Shown here piece by piece: positions 1 to 8,099 of a DNA stretch of 64,000 bases. Both the position numbers and the translations under genes were made by a program. The stretch is from Gammaproteobacteria bacterium (GTDB lineage Bacteria; Gemmatimonadota; Gemmatimonadetes; Longimicrobiales; Gaopeijiaceae). Within the stretch, counting starts at the first letter, position 1, and every line of letters begins with the position of its first letter. The notes under the pieces were generated by a model. That model saw only the letters and a list, made by a program, of their open reading frames with translations. It made no database searches and was not told the DNA's origin. The DNA lies in the NCBI GenBank assembly GCA_028820325.1, contig JAPPJO010000130.1, positions 1 to 64,000 on the forward strand, given 5' to 3'.

Positions 1-16
1 CCATCATCGGTGAATT

Positions 17-406
17 GTGAGGCTGTCGGGAGGGGGCGTCCATTCCATCACATCTTACCTCGCCGCTGTGTTGTCCGTGAAGCCGAACTACGACCTCGAT
101 CTGGCCTTGACTCTGGAGTTCCTCGGAGGCCCTTTGCAATCAGACGAGGTGGATGGCCTGCTACGCTATGCTGGACCCACCTCGGTAACCTTCGGTCCAG
201 ATGGAGAGGTCGTGGGTTTCGAGTTGGATGCATTCTCGGACAACTTTCTTCATGCTGACAGGAGTGCAGGGTCAGGATCAGCCCTCCGGGCAACCGTGAC
301 GACGGCAGGATTCCCGCCAATCGACCCCGATCTTACAGCCATATGGACACGATGGAGTCAGTTCTCGTCGAACGGCGAGGACGGCAGATCGTGCAGCCCT
401 GATTGA
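17..406 (+). CDS. hypothetical protein, orphan
   Basis: A 129-residue frame opening with GTG; an in-frame TGA at 11-13 shows that it does not continue from upstream in this frame. No signal peptide, membrane segment or family motif is recognised. The reading is mixed hydrophilic with two short hydrophobic stretches near the N-terminus. Codon usage has less G/C at third positions than the neighbouring genes, so it may be a recently acquired gene or the remnant of a longer one. No ribosome binding site can be judged because the window starts just upstream. It ends 35 nt before the promoter of the peroxiredoxin gene. Existence as a real gene is uncertain. Confidence 0.35.
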   Translation: MRLSGGGVHSITSYLAAVLSVKPNYDLDLALTLEFLGGPLQSDEVDGLLRYAGPTSVTFGPDGEVVGFELDAFSDNFLHADRSAGSGSALRATVTTAGFPPIDPDLTAIWTRWSQFSSNGEDGRSCSPD

Positions 407-440
407 ACTTACATGTTTCCTTGCCGTTATTCGTCTCCCC

Positions 441-469
441 TTGACTCCGCCGTAACGTCAGGCTTTATT
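441..469 (+). promoter_or_regulatory. sigma70-like promoter of the peroxiredoxin gene
   Basis: TTGACT at 441-446, a 17-nt spacer and TTTATT at 464-469. This fits a housekeeping promoter (5/6 and 4/6 matches to consensus) and would start transcription near 476, giving a leader of about 50 nt before the ATG at 526. Confidence 0.5.
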
Positions 470-488
470 CGACGCGATTGCAGCCCGC

Positions 489-505
489 TGCGGCTTCGCG
501 CCGCA
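489..505 (+). promoter_or_regulatory. leader hairpin upstream of the peroxiredoxin start
   Basis: TGCGGC (489-494) and GCCGCA (500-505) form a perfect 6-bp stem around the loop TTCGC. The hairpin lies in the predicted 5' leader, 9 nt upstream of the Shine-Dalgarno GGAGGA (515-520). It may stabilise the message or insulate the ribosome binding site; its role is unknown. Confidence 0.35.
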
Positions 506-525
506 CCCATCCCCGGAGGAAGATG

Positions 526-1185
526 ATGTCGCGACGTACTGGAATCGCGATCGCAACAGCCGTGGTGCTGCTGGGCGGCTACTACCTGCTGGCCGACCGC
601 GAGGGCGCCGCGCCGACCTCGCCCGGGAGCGCGCCCGACGACGCCGGCCAAACGGCCGACCTGGGCCCCGCCGACGGCCGCGACCTGCCCGGCCAGGACA
701 CCGGCCGGGTGGCGGTCGGCGATGCCGCCCCCGATTTCTCGCTGCTCGCCTACTCGGGCGACGTGATCACCCTCTCGGACTTCCGCGGACAGCAGAACGT
801 CATTCTCGCCTTCTACCGGGGCCACTGGTGACCGTGGTGCGCCGGTCAGCTCGGGGAGCTGAGTGAACTGCTGGACGTCGACCAGGAAGCGGACGCCGAG
901 ATCCTTGCCATTTCCGTGGATGAACGCCCGGAACAGCAGATGATGATCGACCGGGTGGCCGCCGAACAGGACCGCACCCTCGACTACCACATCCTCGCCG
1001 ATCCGGACCACGCGGTGATCGACCGCTACGGCCTGTTCAACGCGGACAGCCGGCGCCCGGTCCCCCACCCCGCCGTCTACGTCATCGACATGGAGGGCGT
1101 CGTGCGCTGGAAGTTCATCGAGGTCGACTACCGCATCCGTCCCAGCAACGAGGACGTGATGGCGGCGCTGGCGAAGATCGGCTGA
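526..1185 (+). CDS. membrane-anchored peroxiredoxin (AhpC/TSA type), probable selenoprotein with in-frame TGA at 829-831
   Basis: A thioredoxin-fold peroxiredoxin that should reduce peroxides at the outer face of the inner membrane. Starting from the ATG at 526, 5 nt after the Shine-Dalgarno GGAGGA (an alternative ATG lies at 523), it is 219 residues: an N-terminal membrane anchor at about residues 7-23, a low-complexity linker to about 60, then the redoxin domain with the usual opening [13 protein letters not shown]. The core motif reads AFYRGHW-TGA-PWCAGQL. The TGA takes the peroxidatic position (residue 102), where homologues have Cys, and Cys105 follows in a UxxC arrangement. The frame and the homology continue without disruption to a TGA at 1183-1185. 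A hairpin at 846-862 fits a bacterial SECIS element. A nonsense mutation would be the alternative; with read-through forbidden the product would stop at 101 residues, before the active site. No sel genes lie in this window. Confidence 0.8.
829..862 (+). promoter_or_regulatory. candidate bacterial SECIS element
   Basis: TCAGCTC (846-852) pairs perfectly with GAGCTGA (856-862) around the loop GGG (853-855). The loop starts 21 nt after the TGA at 829-831 and its first base is G. Published descriptions of bacterial SECIS elements call for a short stem, a small loop with a G in its first two positions, and about 16-37 nt between UGA and loop; all are met. The outer part of the stem is weak, so the fit is good but not conclusive. 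Confidence 0.6.
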
Positions 1186-1399
1186 AGGGGATCACCGCGC
1201 TCGGGCAGGCTTGGGCAGAAGGCGTTTCGGGGCTCCGGGGGATCGGTTGGACGGCATCGCGGGATCCGCAGTGCAGGTGTCATAACACGACGAGTATGGC
1301 GGGGTATCTGTGTAGTTCAATTTTGTACGTCATATCTGGCGTCGTGGACAAGCAGGCTGCCATGGCCTATCTTCGATGTGTTGAAAGGAGGTCGTCGCC

Positions 1400-1714
1400 A
1401 TGCCTGCGATCGTTGCTACAAGCCGCACGCCCGACGTCCTGCGTGAGTTGGGCGCGCGCCTGAAGACGCTCCGGCTCCAGCAGAATCTGCGCGTCCAGGA
1501 CCTGGCTGCCGATTCGGGCGTTAGCCCGCGCACCATCGACCGCCTCGAAGCCGGGCACAGCGTCGGCACCGAGAACCTGATTCGCGTCATGCGCGGACTG
1601 GGTCGCCTCCAGTCCTTCGAGGCGTTCGTTCCGGTGCCCGAAGTGTCCCCGTACGAGATCGCGAGGCTGAGGGGCAAGGTGCGCCAGCGCGCGTCGAGGC
1701 GTGTTCGTGACTGA
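1400..1714 (+). CDS. hipB: HipB-like antitoxin, Xre-family helix-turn-helix regulator
   Basis: A 104-residue DNA-binding protein. Residues about 13-65 form an Xre-type helix-turn-helix (GARLKTLRLQQNLRVQDLA followed by the recognition segment SGVSPRTIDRLEAG). The ATG at 1400 follows a strong Shine-Dalgarno AAAGGAGG (1384-1391). It overlaps hipA by 14 nt, the usual antitoxin-first order. By family knowledge it neutralises HipA and represses its own promoter in the 1186-1399 gap. That gap holds an AT-rich segment around 1310-1335, but I could not define a clean inverted-repeat operator. The C-terminal tail (about 75-104) is basic and could contact the kinase. Confidence 0.8.
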   Translation: MPAIVATSRTPDVLRELGARLKTLRLQQNLRVQDLAADSGVSPRTIDRLEAGHSVGTENLIRVMRGLGRLQSFEAFVPVPEVSPYEIARLRGKVRQRASRRVRD

Positions 1715-2996
1715 CTATGCGGTTGCGCGGGTCCGATTATGGGGGCGGGATGTCGGCATTCTGGGAGAGTCCTCGACCGGCCGTGTCACCTTCGAGTACG
1801 ACCCGGATTTTCGTCGATCAGGGCTCGACATTTCCCCCCTCCACCTGCCACTGAACCGACGCGGTCCCGTCTCGTTTCTGGAGCTTGCCCGCAAGCCCGC
1901 CTTCATCGGTCTTCCAGGCGTGTTCGCCGACGCTCTGCCGGACCGATTCGGCAACGCCATCATCCGTCGCTATTTCGCGGACCGTGGACGCTCGGGAGAT
2001 GCCATGTCACCGCTCCAGCGACTCCTCTACATCGGAAGCCGGTCGATGGGAGCTCTTGAATTCCATCCTGCGCTAGATCCGGGAGAGAGCACGGAGGAAG
2101 CCCTCGAGCTGCGCGCCCTGGTCGATCAGGCGCGGCGCGTCATCGAAGGAGACGTGTCGGTAGCTGTTCCGGAGATCATGCAAATCGGGGGCAGCGCGGG
2201 CGGTGCCCGTCCGAAGGCGCTCGTTCTCTGGAATCGGTCGACCAACCGCATCCGCTCGGGATTCGCTCGTCCCGACCCCGGCGATGAGCCATGGCTCATC
2301 AAGTTCGATGGGGTTACGCGGGACTCGGCGGGACAGGGCATGCGCAGCGAAAGGCAACCCGGCCCCTGGGGCCGCATCGAATACGCATACTCGCGCATGG
2401 CGACGAAGGCGGGCATCCACATGGCCGAGACCCACCTTCTACGGGACGGCAACTTCGCTCACTTCATGACCCGCCGCTTCGACCGTGTGGCAGGAAGGGC
2501 AGGCGAGTCCAGGCTCCACTTCCACAGCCTCGGCGGGCTTCAGCACATCGACTTCAACGACCAGTACGTGTTCAGCTACGAGGGCTACCTCGATTCCATC
2601 CGTGCCCTCGGTCTGGGGCAGGAGTCGGTGAACGAGGCCTACCGGCGGATGGTCTTCAACGTGGCGACCGTGAACTTCGACGACCACGTGAAGAACTTCG
2701 GGTTCCTGATGGACCCCGGAGGCCGCTGGCGGCTGGCGCCCGTCTACGACGTTACTTACGCCGAGAACGAGGCGTGGACGCGGCAACATCAGATGTCCGT
2801 CAACGACAAGTTCCGCCGCATCACGCGGAGCGATCTGCTGCAGGTGGGAAGGAACTACGATCTGCCGGAAGACGGGAGCGCGGTCATCGACCAAGTCGTC
2901 GATTCATTGAGCCGCTGGCAGGATTTCGCGTCAGCGGCCGGGGTGCCCGACCGTATGGTGGAGCACCTGGGGTGCAGGTTTGAACGGTTCCGGTAA
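1701..2996 (+). CDS. hipA: HipA-family serine/threonine kinase toxin
   Basis: A 431-residue kinase of the HipA family; in E. coli HipA phosphorylates glutamyl-tRNA synthetase and induces persistence. The sequence shows the N-terminal subdomain ending in LPDRFGNAI (about 79-87), the glycine-rich loop GGSAGGARPK (163-172), the ATP-binding lysine in WLIKFD (Lys201), the catalytic loop NFDDHVKNFGF (Asp327, Asn332) and the metal-binding Asp350 in LAPVYDVTY. The 23-residue distance between Asp327 and Asp350 equals that of E. coli HipA (D309/D332), so it appears catalytically intact. The start is the GTG at 1701; another GTG at 1707 is better spaced from GAGG (1696-1699). It is translated with hipB and ends 3 nt before the convergent M16 gene's stop. 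Confidence 0.88.
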   Translation: MFVTDYAVARVRLWGRDVGILGESSTGRVTFEYDPDFRRSGLDISPLHLPLNRRGPVSFLELARKPAFIGLPGVFADALPDRFGNAIIRRYFADRGRSGDAMSPLQRLLYIGSRSMGALEFHPALDPGESTEEALELRALVDQARRVIEGDVSVAVPEIMQIGGSAGGARPKALVLWNRSTNRIRSGFARPDPGDEPWLIKFDGVTRDSAGQGMRSERQPGPWGRIEYAYSRMATKAGIHMAETHLLRDGNFAHFMTRRFDRVAGRAGESRLHFHSLGGLQHIDFNDQYVFSYEGYLDSIRALGLGQESVNEAYRRMVFNVATVNFDDHVKNFGFLMDPGGRWRLAPVYDVTYAENEAWTRQHQMSVNDKFRRITRSDLLQVGRNYDLPEDGSAVIDQVVDSLSRWQDFASAAGVPDRMVEHLGCRFERFR

Positions 2997-2998
2997 GC

Positions 2999-5269
2999 TC
3001 ACCCGTCCTCTCCGAGCAGCTCCCGCATCTCCTCCTCCGTAAGGCCGATGCTGTCGAAGTCGATGTCCTCCCCGGGGTCGGCGGGACCGGGAGGAGGAGG
3101 GGGCGTGGAGCCGCGGGCGACTGACCCGGATGTGACGCCGGGTGCCGTGACGGCGCGCGTGGTTCGGGATGGCGTTGCTGCCGGTGCTGGCCTGGGCGCC
3201 GTGGCCTCGGGCGCGGCCTGAGTTCCTGTCGCCGCTTCGTCGGCCTTCCTCGACTGCCTGCGCTTCTTCAGCGGGCGCTGTGAGATCGGCCTGCCCAACC
3301 ACGAACCCAGCACCTCGGCCAGTTCCATCGTGTCCCGGCTACGGAAGAAGTAGCTTCGTCCGTTGACGGGACGCAGGTGGATGCCAGGGCCGATCAGCCC
3401 GAACGCTAGCGGAGGGCTCCGCAGGATCCCGCGGCTCAGCCAGGCGCCGAAGCCGCGCTCCAGCGCAATCTCCTCGATGTCGTCGGCCTTGATGATCCGC
3501 GAGCGCCACGCGCGCGACTTGATGCGGATGTGGTCCTCGAAGATGAGCAGCTTGCGCGGGGGCCACGCTGCCAGGATTGCGGAGCCGGCGAGCAGGATGA
3601 CGAAGACGCCGCCGATCCCGGCATGTTGGATCACGTAGTCATCGACGGGCAGGAGCCAGCGGTCCAACCCCAAGCCGATCCCTGCCGCGGCGATGCGTCC
3701 CAGAGCGAGCGTGACCGCGATCAACCCGAGCGCGTACGCGGTTCGCAGCACCACCGGCAGCCGGAAATGAGCGACGTAGCGGATGTCCTTCATCCGGACA
3801 GGCCTGGTCAGCGCCCACGCGACCAACTTCAGCGTGATCCAGACCAGAACGGCCACCGCCAGCACGGCCATCCCCTGGCTGACCGGCTGCGGTCGCGACA
3901 CCGACAGGACCTGGCGAGACGCGTCGAAGGCGCGCGCGGAAAAAGACGCGACCTGGCTCTGGCTCAGATTCTGGTAGAAAGAGAGGACGTCGGGAAAGTC
4001 GGTGAAGGTGGCCGGGTCGTAGAAGACCTGGCGGGTCCAGGCGTTCAGGGCGTCCGCGGTCTGATTTGCGCCGCGCAGCCGTTCGATCACGGCGGCACGA
4101 TCCGCTTCGAACTCGGCCGTGGCGAGCGAGCCCGAACGCAGGTATTCGATCTCCTCTTCGATGATCGCGCTGGCGAAGTCGAAGTCGTCTTCGTCGATGC
4201 GGCTGCTCACCTGCAGATACGCCGCCGGCCCGCGCATCACCAGGTTGGCGCTCGCGCCGTACACGGCCTTGCGCTCGCCGTAGCGCAGGCGCTGGTTGAG
4301 CCGGCGGTTGAGCAGGTCGCGGACGAACATCGCCGTCAGCAGCTCGTCGGAGCTGGCGTAGAAGAGCTTGTGGCGCGACTGGTAGCCGGCCGTCGACTGG
4401 AATCCCCACCGGTACATGGACCGCACGCGCCCCGGGTCCTCGGCTGTGGTCGCCCACCGCTCCGCCGGCCGCGCGGGGATCGACCCGAAGGTGCGCCGGG
4501 CGCGTTCGAGCGCGTCGTCCCGGTCGAGGTCGCCGACGATCGTGACGGTCATGACCGCGGGCGAGTAGTACTGGTCGTAGAAGCCGCGCAGATCCTCCGG
4601 GGTGATGCCCTGCAGGCTCCGCCACATGTCCGGAAAGGGGGCGCGCAGCCGTTCGACGCCGAACTCGCGCTCCCAGAAGTCGGGGAACGCGAGCCACCCC
4701 GGGTTGAACGCGGCCACGAGGTGATCGAAGAGCTCGCGCGGGCGGGCGCGGATCTCGTTCTCGACCGGCTGCCGCCCGCGGTCCACCACGGCCGGGTCCA
4801 TCTCGTGCGGGGAGAGGATGCCGGCCAGCCACTCGATGGCGAACAGCCCGTGCTCCTGGCCGATGGTCACGTAGTACCAGGTGCGGTCGCGGTAGGTGAA
4901 GCCGTTGCGCCGCCCGCCGATCCCTTCCACCGCGTCCTTGATCTCCTGCTCGGTGCGGCCGTCGTGGTCGGAGAAGAGCATGTGCTCGGTGAAGTGGGCG
5001 AGCTGCTCCTTGCCCGGCGGATCCGCGTCGGAACCCACCGGCACCCCCACGCTCACTGAGACGTTGGGCGCGCCGGGAAGCTGCTTGAACCAGACCTTGA
5101 CGCCGTTGGAGAGGAAGTGGGTCTCGAAGCCGGCAAAAGGGTTGGAGGGTGCGGCCTGTTGGGCCTCGACCCCCGCGCCAGGCAGCACGGCCAACGCCAG
5201 GAGGACGACAGGCGGACCGGACCGCGACAGGCCGGCGAGAAGCCGGGCCGGCCGTAGCCGCACCGGCAT
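2999..5269 (-). CDS. membrane-anchored M16 (insulinase-family) metallopeptidase with PH-like domain
   Basis: A 756-residue protein taken from the ATG at 5269, whose A is shared with the TGA of the upstream hydrolase gene (TGATG), a sign of translational coupling; a longer start at 5314 would overlap more. A signal peptide ends near AGVEAQ (about residue 36). The M16 zinc motif HFTEH lies at 92-96 with a downstream glutamate ligand in ENEIRA (about 170-172). The M16 N- and C-type halves occupy about 45-455. Three hydrophobic segments follow (about 462-484, 502-530, 543-560), then a domain resembling bacterial PH domains (KLLIFEDHIRIKSRAWRS and after) and a Pro/Ala-rich, acidic tail. Known M16 enzymes cleave short peptides; here the peptidase would sit in the periplasm with its tail in the cytoplasm. 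Confidence 0.8.
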   Translation of the reverse strand: MPVRLRPARLLAGLSRSGPPVVLLALAVLPGAGVEAQQAAPSNPFAGFETHFLSNGVKVWFKQLPGAPNVSVSVGVPVGSDADPPGKEQLAHFTEHMLFSDHDGRTEQEIKDAVEGIGGRRNGFTYRDRTWYYVTIGQEHGLFAIEWLAGILSPHEMDPAVVDRGRQPVENEIRARPRELFDHLVAAFNPGWLAFPDFWEREFGVERLRAPFPDMWRSLQGITPEDLRGFYDQYYSPAVMTVTIVGDLDRDDALERARRTFGSIPARPAERWATTAEDPGRVRSMYRWGFQSTAGYQSRHKLFYASSDELLTAMFVRDLLNRRLNQRLRYGERKAVYGASANLVMRGPAAYLQVSSRIDEDDFDFASAIIEEEIEYLRSGSLATAEFEADRAAVIERLRGANQTADALNAWTRQVFYDPATFTDFPDVLSFYQNLSQSQVASFSARAFDASRQVLSVSRPQPVSQGMAVLAVAVLVWITLKLVAWALTRPVRMKDIRYVAHFRLPVVLRTAYALGLIAVTLALGRIAAAGIGLGLDRWLLPVDDYVIQHAGIGGVFVILLAGSAILAAWPPRKLLIFEDHIRIKSRAWRSRIIKADDIEEIALERGFGAWLSRGILRSPPLAFGLIGPGIHLRPVNGRSYFFRSRDTMELAEVLGSWLGRPISQRPLKKRRQSRKADEAATGTQAAPEATAPRPAPAATPSRTTRAVTAPGVTSGSVARGSTPPPPPGPADPGEDIDFDSIGLTEEEMRELLGEDG

Positions 5270-6150
5270 CAGCCCGCGAGCGTGCGCTCGAGGTAGGCCT
5301 TGAGCCGGTCCCATGCATCCTGCGCGGGAGCTGTGCGCAGGTCGGGATCATCGTCCACGCGCAGCCAGAAGCCATGGTTGACCGCGTCGTAGATGTGGAC
5401 GTCGTTCTCGATACCCTGGGCGCGCAGCGCGTCCACGAACTGGTTCACCTGGTCGGGCGGGGGGCCGGTGTCCATCTCCGCGAAGGTGCCGTACACCTCG
5501 TGGTCGATCGCCGCCAGCACCTCCGGATCGGTGACCAGCCGCCCGTAGAAGATCGCGGTGGCGTCGTGATGCTCGCCCCCCAGCGCGTAGCTGAGCGCGA
5601 TGCCGCCGCCGAAACACCACCCCATGGTGCCGACAGCTCCGGTTACGTCGCCGCGCGCGCGCAGGAAGTTCACGGCCTCGTTCAGGTTGGCGATGACGGC
5701 GTTCGGATCGGCGTTCGCCTCCGCGATCAGCGCCATGTTCTCGTCGGGATTGGAGCCGGTCCGGCCCTGGAAGAGATCCGCGGCGAGCGCCACGTACCCT
5801 TCGTCGGCCATGGCGTCGGCGACCTGCCGCACCCGGTCCACCAGCCCGTTCCATTCGTGGATCAGCACCAGCGCGGGAAAGGGGCCCTCCCCTTCGGGCA
5901 CGGCAAGGTACCCGCGTGTGGCCTCGTCTCCCGCGACGTAGTGCACGCCCTCTCCGCGCGGCGCGGGCGCGGTGCCGAGGATCGCGGCCGGGAGGCCGGC
6001 ATCATCCGCGGAGCCCATCTCGATGCGGACCTCCATCCCGCCGGAACCATCGGAGCCCGCGCCGCCGTCCGACGCGGGCGCGCAGGCAAGGAGTGAGAAG
6101 AGGAGGCTGAAGCCGAGGACGCGTGACGGATGGAGCGTGACGGAGTTCAT
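5269..6150 (-). CDS. dienelactone hydrolase family lipoprotein
   Basis: A 293-residue alpha/beta hydrolase. The signal peptide ends in a lipobox (SLLAC, Cys23), so the enzyme should be anchored to a membrane on the periplasmic side. The nucleophile is Cys179 in GTMGWCFGGG, the G-x-C-x-G elbow of dienelactone hydrolases; the catalytic histidine is His259 in DAVNHGFW; Asp227 is a candidate for the acid. Such proteins cleave small esters or lactones, and the true substrate is unknown. It precedes the M16 peptidase with a one-base stop/start overlap. A second, Tat-exported member of the same family lies at 44272-45165. Confidence 0.85.
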   Translation of the reverse strand: MNSVTLHPSRVLGFSLLFSLLACAPASDGGAGSDGSGGMEVRIEMGSADDAGLPAAILGTAPAPRGEGVHYVAGDEATRGYLAVPEGEGPFPALVLIHEWNGLVDRVRQVADAMADEGYVALAADLFQGRTGSNPDENMALIAEANADPNAVIANLNEAVNFLRARGDVTGAVGTMGWCFGGGIALSYALGGEHHDATAIFYGRLVTDPEVLAAIDHEVYGTFAEMDTGPPPDQVNQFVDALRAQGIENDVHIYDAVNHGFWLRVDDDPDLRTAPAQDAWDRLKAYLERTLAG

Positions 6151-6226
6151 CTTCCCTCCCTGGGGATATGACTGCGGGGCGGCCGGCAGGAATCGAAACC
6201 ACGGTAAGGCGCAGCCGTCGACGACG

Positions 6227-6802
6227 TTATCGAGGCTCGGCGCGCTCTCCCCTGTACTCCACGTGAAGCCGCGGCGTTCGTTCGTTCACGCGAATCCACA
6301 TGCGAACTTCGTCATACGGCGGGTCCGGGTTTCCGAATCCCATGCGCCATTCTTCCCGATGATAGTTGTAGACGAAGTACTCGCAGTCGGACTCGTAGAC
6401 GGGCCGGTGCGCGTTCCTGCGCGAGGGCAGCTCGCCCTGCCGCTCGAGGCCGGGATAGGTGCGCTGGATATCGCGGCTCAGGAGATCCCAGATGGTCTGG
6501 CAGCTCTCGAGCGGCATCACCATCACGTAGGCGCCTTCGACCAGCTCGCCGGTATCGGGATGGAAGTAGTAGCCGGCGAGGGCCTGGCGACCCAGGAGCC
6601 GGGCTTCCGTCGAGTAGATGCGAAGCCCTTCGCGTTCGCCCACCTGCTCGTTGCCGGCAAGCTCGGGGATGTCCTCGACCCGGCTGCCCCAGGGGTTTCC
6701 CCGGAAGCCATCGACGATGGGTTCCTGAGCGGCGGCGGGAAGCGCGACCGCGGTCAGGACCACGACGAGAACGATGCGACGCATGGTGTAGGGCATGTTC
6801 AC
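6227..6802 (-). CDS. secreted hypothetical protein
   Basis: A 191-residue protein with a cleavable signal peptide (hydrophobic RIVLVVVLTAVALPAAA, predicted cut after AAAQ). The mature part begins VDGFRGNPWGS, a short opening resembling that of small periplasmic proteins in which an FRG-x-PWG-like motif precedes a beta-rich domain. Two cysteines (in ESCQTIW and ESDCEYF) could form a disulfide. The given start is GTG; ATG codons at 6796 and 6784 are alternatives and none has a clear Shine-Dalgarno, the last giving the most typical signal peptide. Function not recognised. Confidence 0.6.
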   Translation of the reverse strand: MNMPYTMRRIVLVVVLTAVALPAAAQEPIVDGFRGNPWGSRVEDIPELAGNEQVGEREGLRIYSTEARLLGRQALAGYYFHPDTGELVEGAYVMVMPLESCQTIWDLLSRDIQRTYPGLERQGELPSRRNAHRPVYESDCEYFVYNYHREEWRMGFGNPDPPYDEVRMWIRVNERTPRLHVEYRGERAEPR

Positions 6803-6834
6803 AAAGCTAGCGCGTTAACCGCGGTCCCGTCGAA

Positions 6835-7635
6835 TCACTCGGCGTAGTCCTGGCCCTCCGCGTCCAGAACTTCCTTCATTCCTTCGAGATAGCCGGCTTC
6901 GCCCCAGGACTCGATGGATAGTTCGGCGTTGTGTTTCGCGGCCGCGATCGGGATCGGGCGAATCTTGCGGCCCGCCTGGAACACGAGCAGTTCGTTCATG
7001 CAGGCCCGCTCCAGTTGATAGAGCCAGAGCATCGTCTTTTCGATGGTGTCCCCGACGACGAGCACGCCATGGTTCGCGAGAAAGAGCACCCGCTTGTCGC
7101 CGAGGGCTTCGGCCATGCGCCCGCCCTCGTCGGATTCGGTGACCAGCCCCTCGTATCCGAAGTAGGCGCAGTTCCCGTGGAATACGCCCGCGTTCTGGCT
7201 TCCGCGCTCATCGAACCTCCACCCGTCGATGGAGGCAAGCGCGGTGCTGTACGGCCCATGCACGTGCAGCGCGCACACGATATCGGGCCGCGCGCGCTGG
7301 ATGGGAGCGTGGATCGCCCACGCGCTCACGTTGAGCCGCCCTTCCCTGCCGAACGGCGTGCCCTCCGGGCCCACCTCGACGAGGCTGCTCGCCGTCACGC
7401 GCGAAAAATGCGTCTGCCCGGGCGTGATGAACAGGTGTCCGGGTCTGCCCGGGACCTTGCAGCTGAAGTGGTTCCAGGTGCCCTCGTGCATGTTCTCGTG
7501 CACCACGATGCGGTGCACGGCGGCAAAGTCGACGCGCGTTCGGCGGATCGCGATCTCGTCGATGCCGGCCTGTGCCGCCGAGCCCATCTCAGTCGCCGAC
7601 GATGCCGGCGCGACAGAGTCCGTGCCGACAATCAA
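6835..7635 (-). CDS. class II aldolase/adducin family protein
   Basis: A 266-residue class II aldolase-fold protein. It shows the opening segment with GTWNHFSCKVPG, the phosphate/substrate loop region ITPGQTHFSRV, the zinc-binding pair in CALHVHGPYSTAL and a further histidine in LFLANHGVLVVG, as in fuculose-phosphate aldolases and ribulose-phosphate epimerases of the family. The substrate cannot be told. The longest form starts at a TTG at 7635 that overlaps the TGA of the upstream coiled-coil gene, suggesting coupling; an ATG at 7587 would remove 16 poorly conserved residues. No signal peptide, so it acts in the cytoplasm, unlike most neighbours. Confidence 0.8.
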   Translation of the reverse strand: MIVGTDSVAPASSATEMGSAAQAGIDEIAIRRTRVDFAAVHRIVVHENMHEGTWNHFSCKVPGRPGHLFITPGQTHFSRVTASSLVEVGPEGTPFGREGRLNVSAWAIHAPIQRARPDIVCALHVHGPYSTALASIDGWRFDERGSQNAGVFHGNCAYFGYEGLVTESDEGGRMAEALGDKRVLFLANHGVLVVGDTIEKTMLWLYQLERACMNELLVFQAGRKIRPIPIAAAKHNAELSIESWGEAGYLEGMKEVLDAEGQDYAE

Positions 7636-8099
7636 AAGACCAGCGTCTCCAGCGCGACGAGGATTCCCAGCGCCAGGCTCACGATGCCACCCAGCTTGAT
7701 CGTCATGCGGTGTTCGAGCGCGCGCATGTCGGATCGCAGGGACTCCTCCATCCGCTGCATGTCCCCCCGGAGCGACTTCTCCATCTGCTCCATATCCCCC
7801 CGGAGCGCCGCTTCCGTCTGCTCCAGGTCCCCGCGAACCCCGGTGATCTCCGCCCGCAGCGACGCCTCGGTCTGCTCCAGGTCCCCGCGCAAAGACGCCA
7901 GGTCCCCGCGCAGCGACGCTTCCAACTGCCGCATTTCACGACGTAGCGCCTCTTCGGTTTCCTTCACATGGCGCTTGGTGGCCAGGCTCTCGTCCACACA
8001 CTGCGCGAAGGTGTCCACGAGCACGCGAGCCTGATCCTCGCTGAAGCCCGCTTCCTGCCGCAGTCTGGTGGCTGCGCTGAGCGTGTCGAAAGCGATCAT
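7632..8099 (-). CDS. coiled-coil protein with C-terminal membrane anchor (DUF1640/CCDC90-like)
   Basis: A 155-residue protein from the ATG at 8099, which has AGGGAG just upstream; the longer frame back to 8273 lacks such a site. The N-terminus (FDTLSAATRLRQEAGFSEDQARVLVD) resembles the short bacterial relatives of the DUF1640/CCDC90 family, which also end in a coiled coil and one membrane helix. Residues about 55-130 are an extended coiled coil of 11-residue units of the type LRGDLEQTEAS, repeated about six times with matching repeats in the DNA. A single hydrophobic helix (GGIVSLALGILVALETLVF) closes the protein. Role unknown; probably a membrane-tethered oligomer. Confidence 0.7.
   Translation of the reverse strand: MIAFDTLSAATRLRQEAGFSEDQARVLVDTFAQCVDESLATKRHVKETEEALRREMRQLEASLRGDLASLRGDLEQTEASLRAEITGVRGDLEQTEAALRGDMEQMEKSLRGDMQRMEESLRSDMRALEHRMTIKLGGIVSLALGILVALETLVF

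Noticed and set aside
478..831. Separate short genes at 478-831 and 916-1185
   Set aside because: Both lie in the same frame with continuous homology to one peroxiredoxin across the TGA, so they are parts of one gene.
3530..5059. 509-residue plus-strand frame
   Set aside because: Antisense shadow of the M16 peptidase gene.
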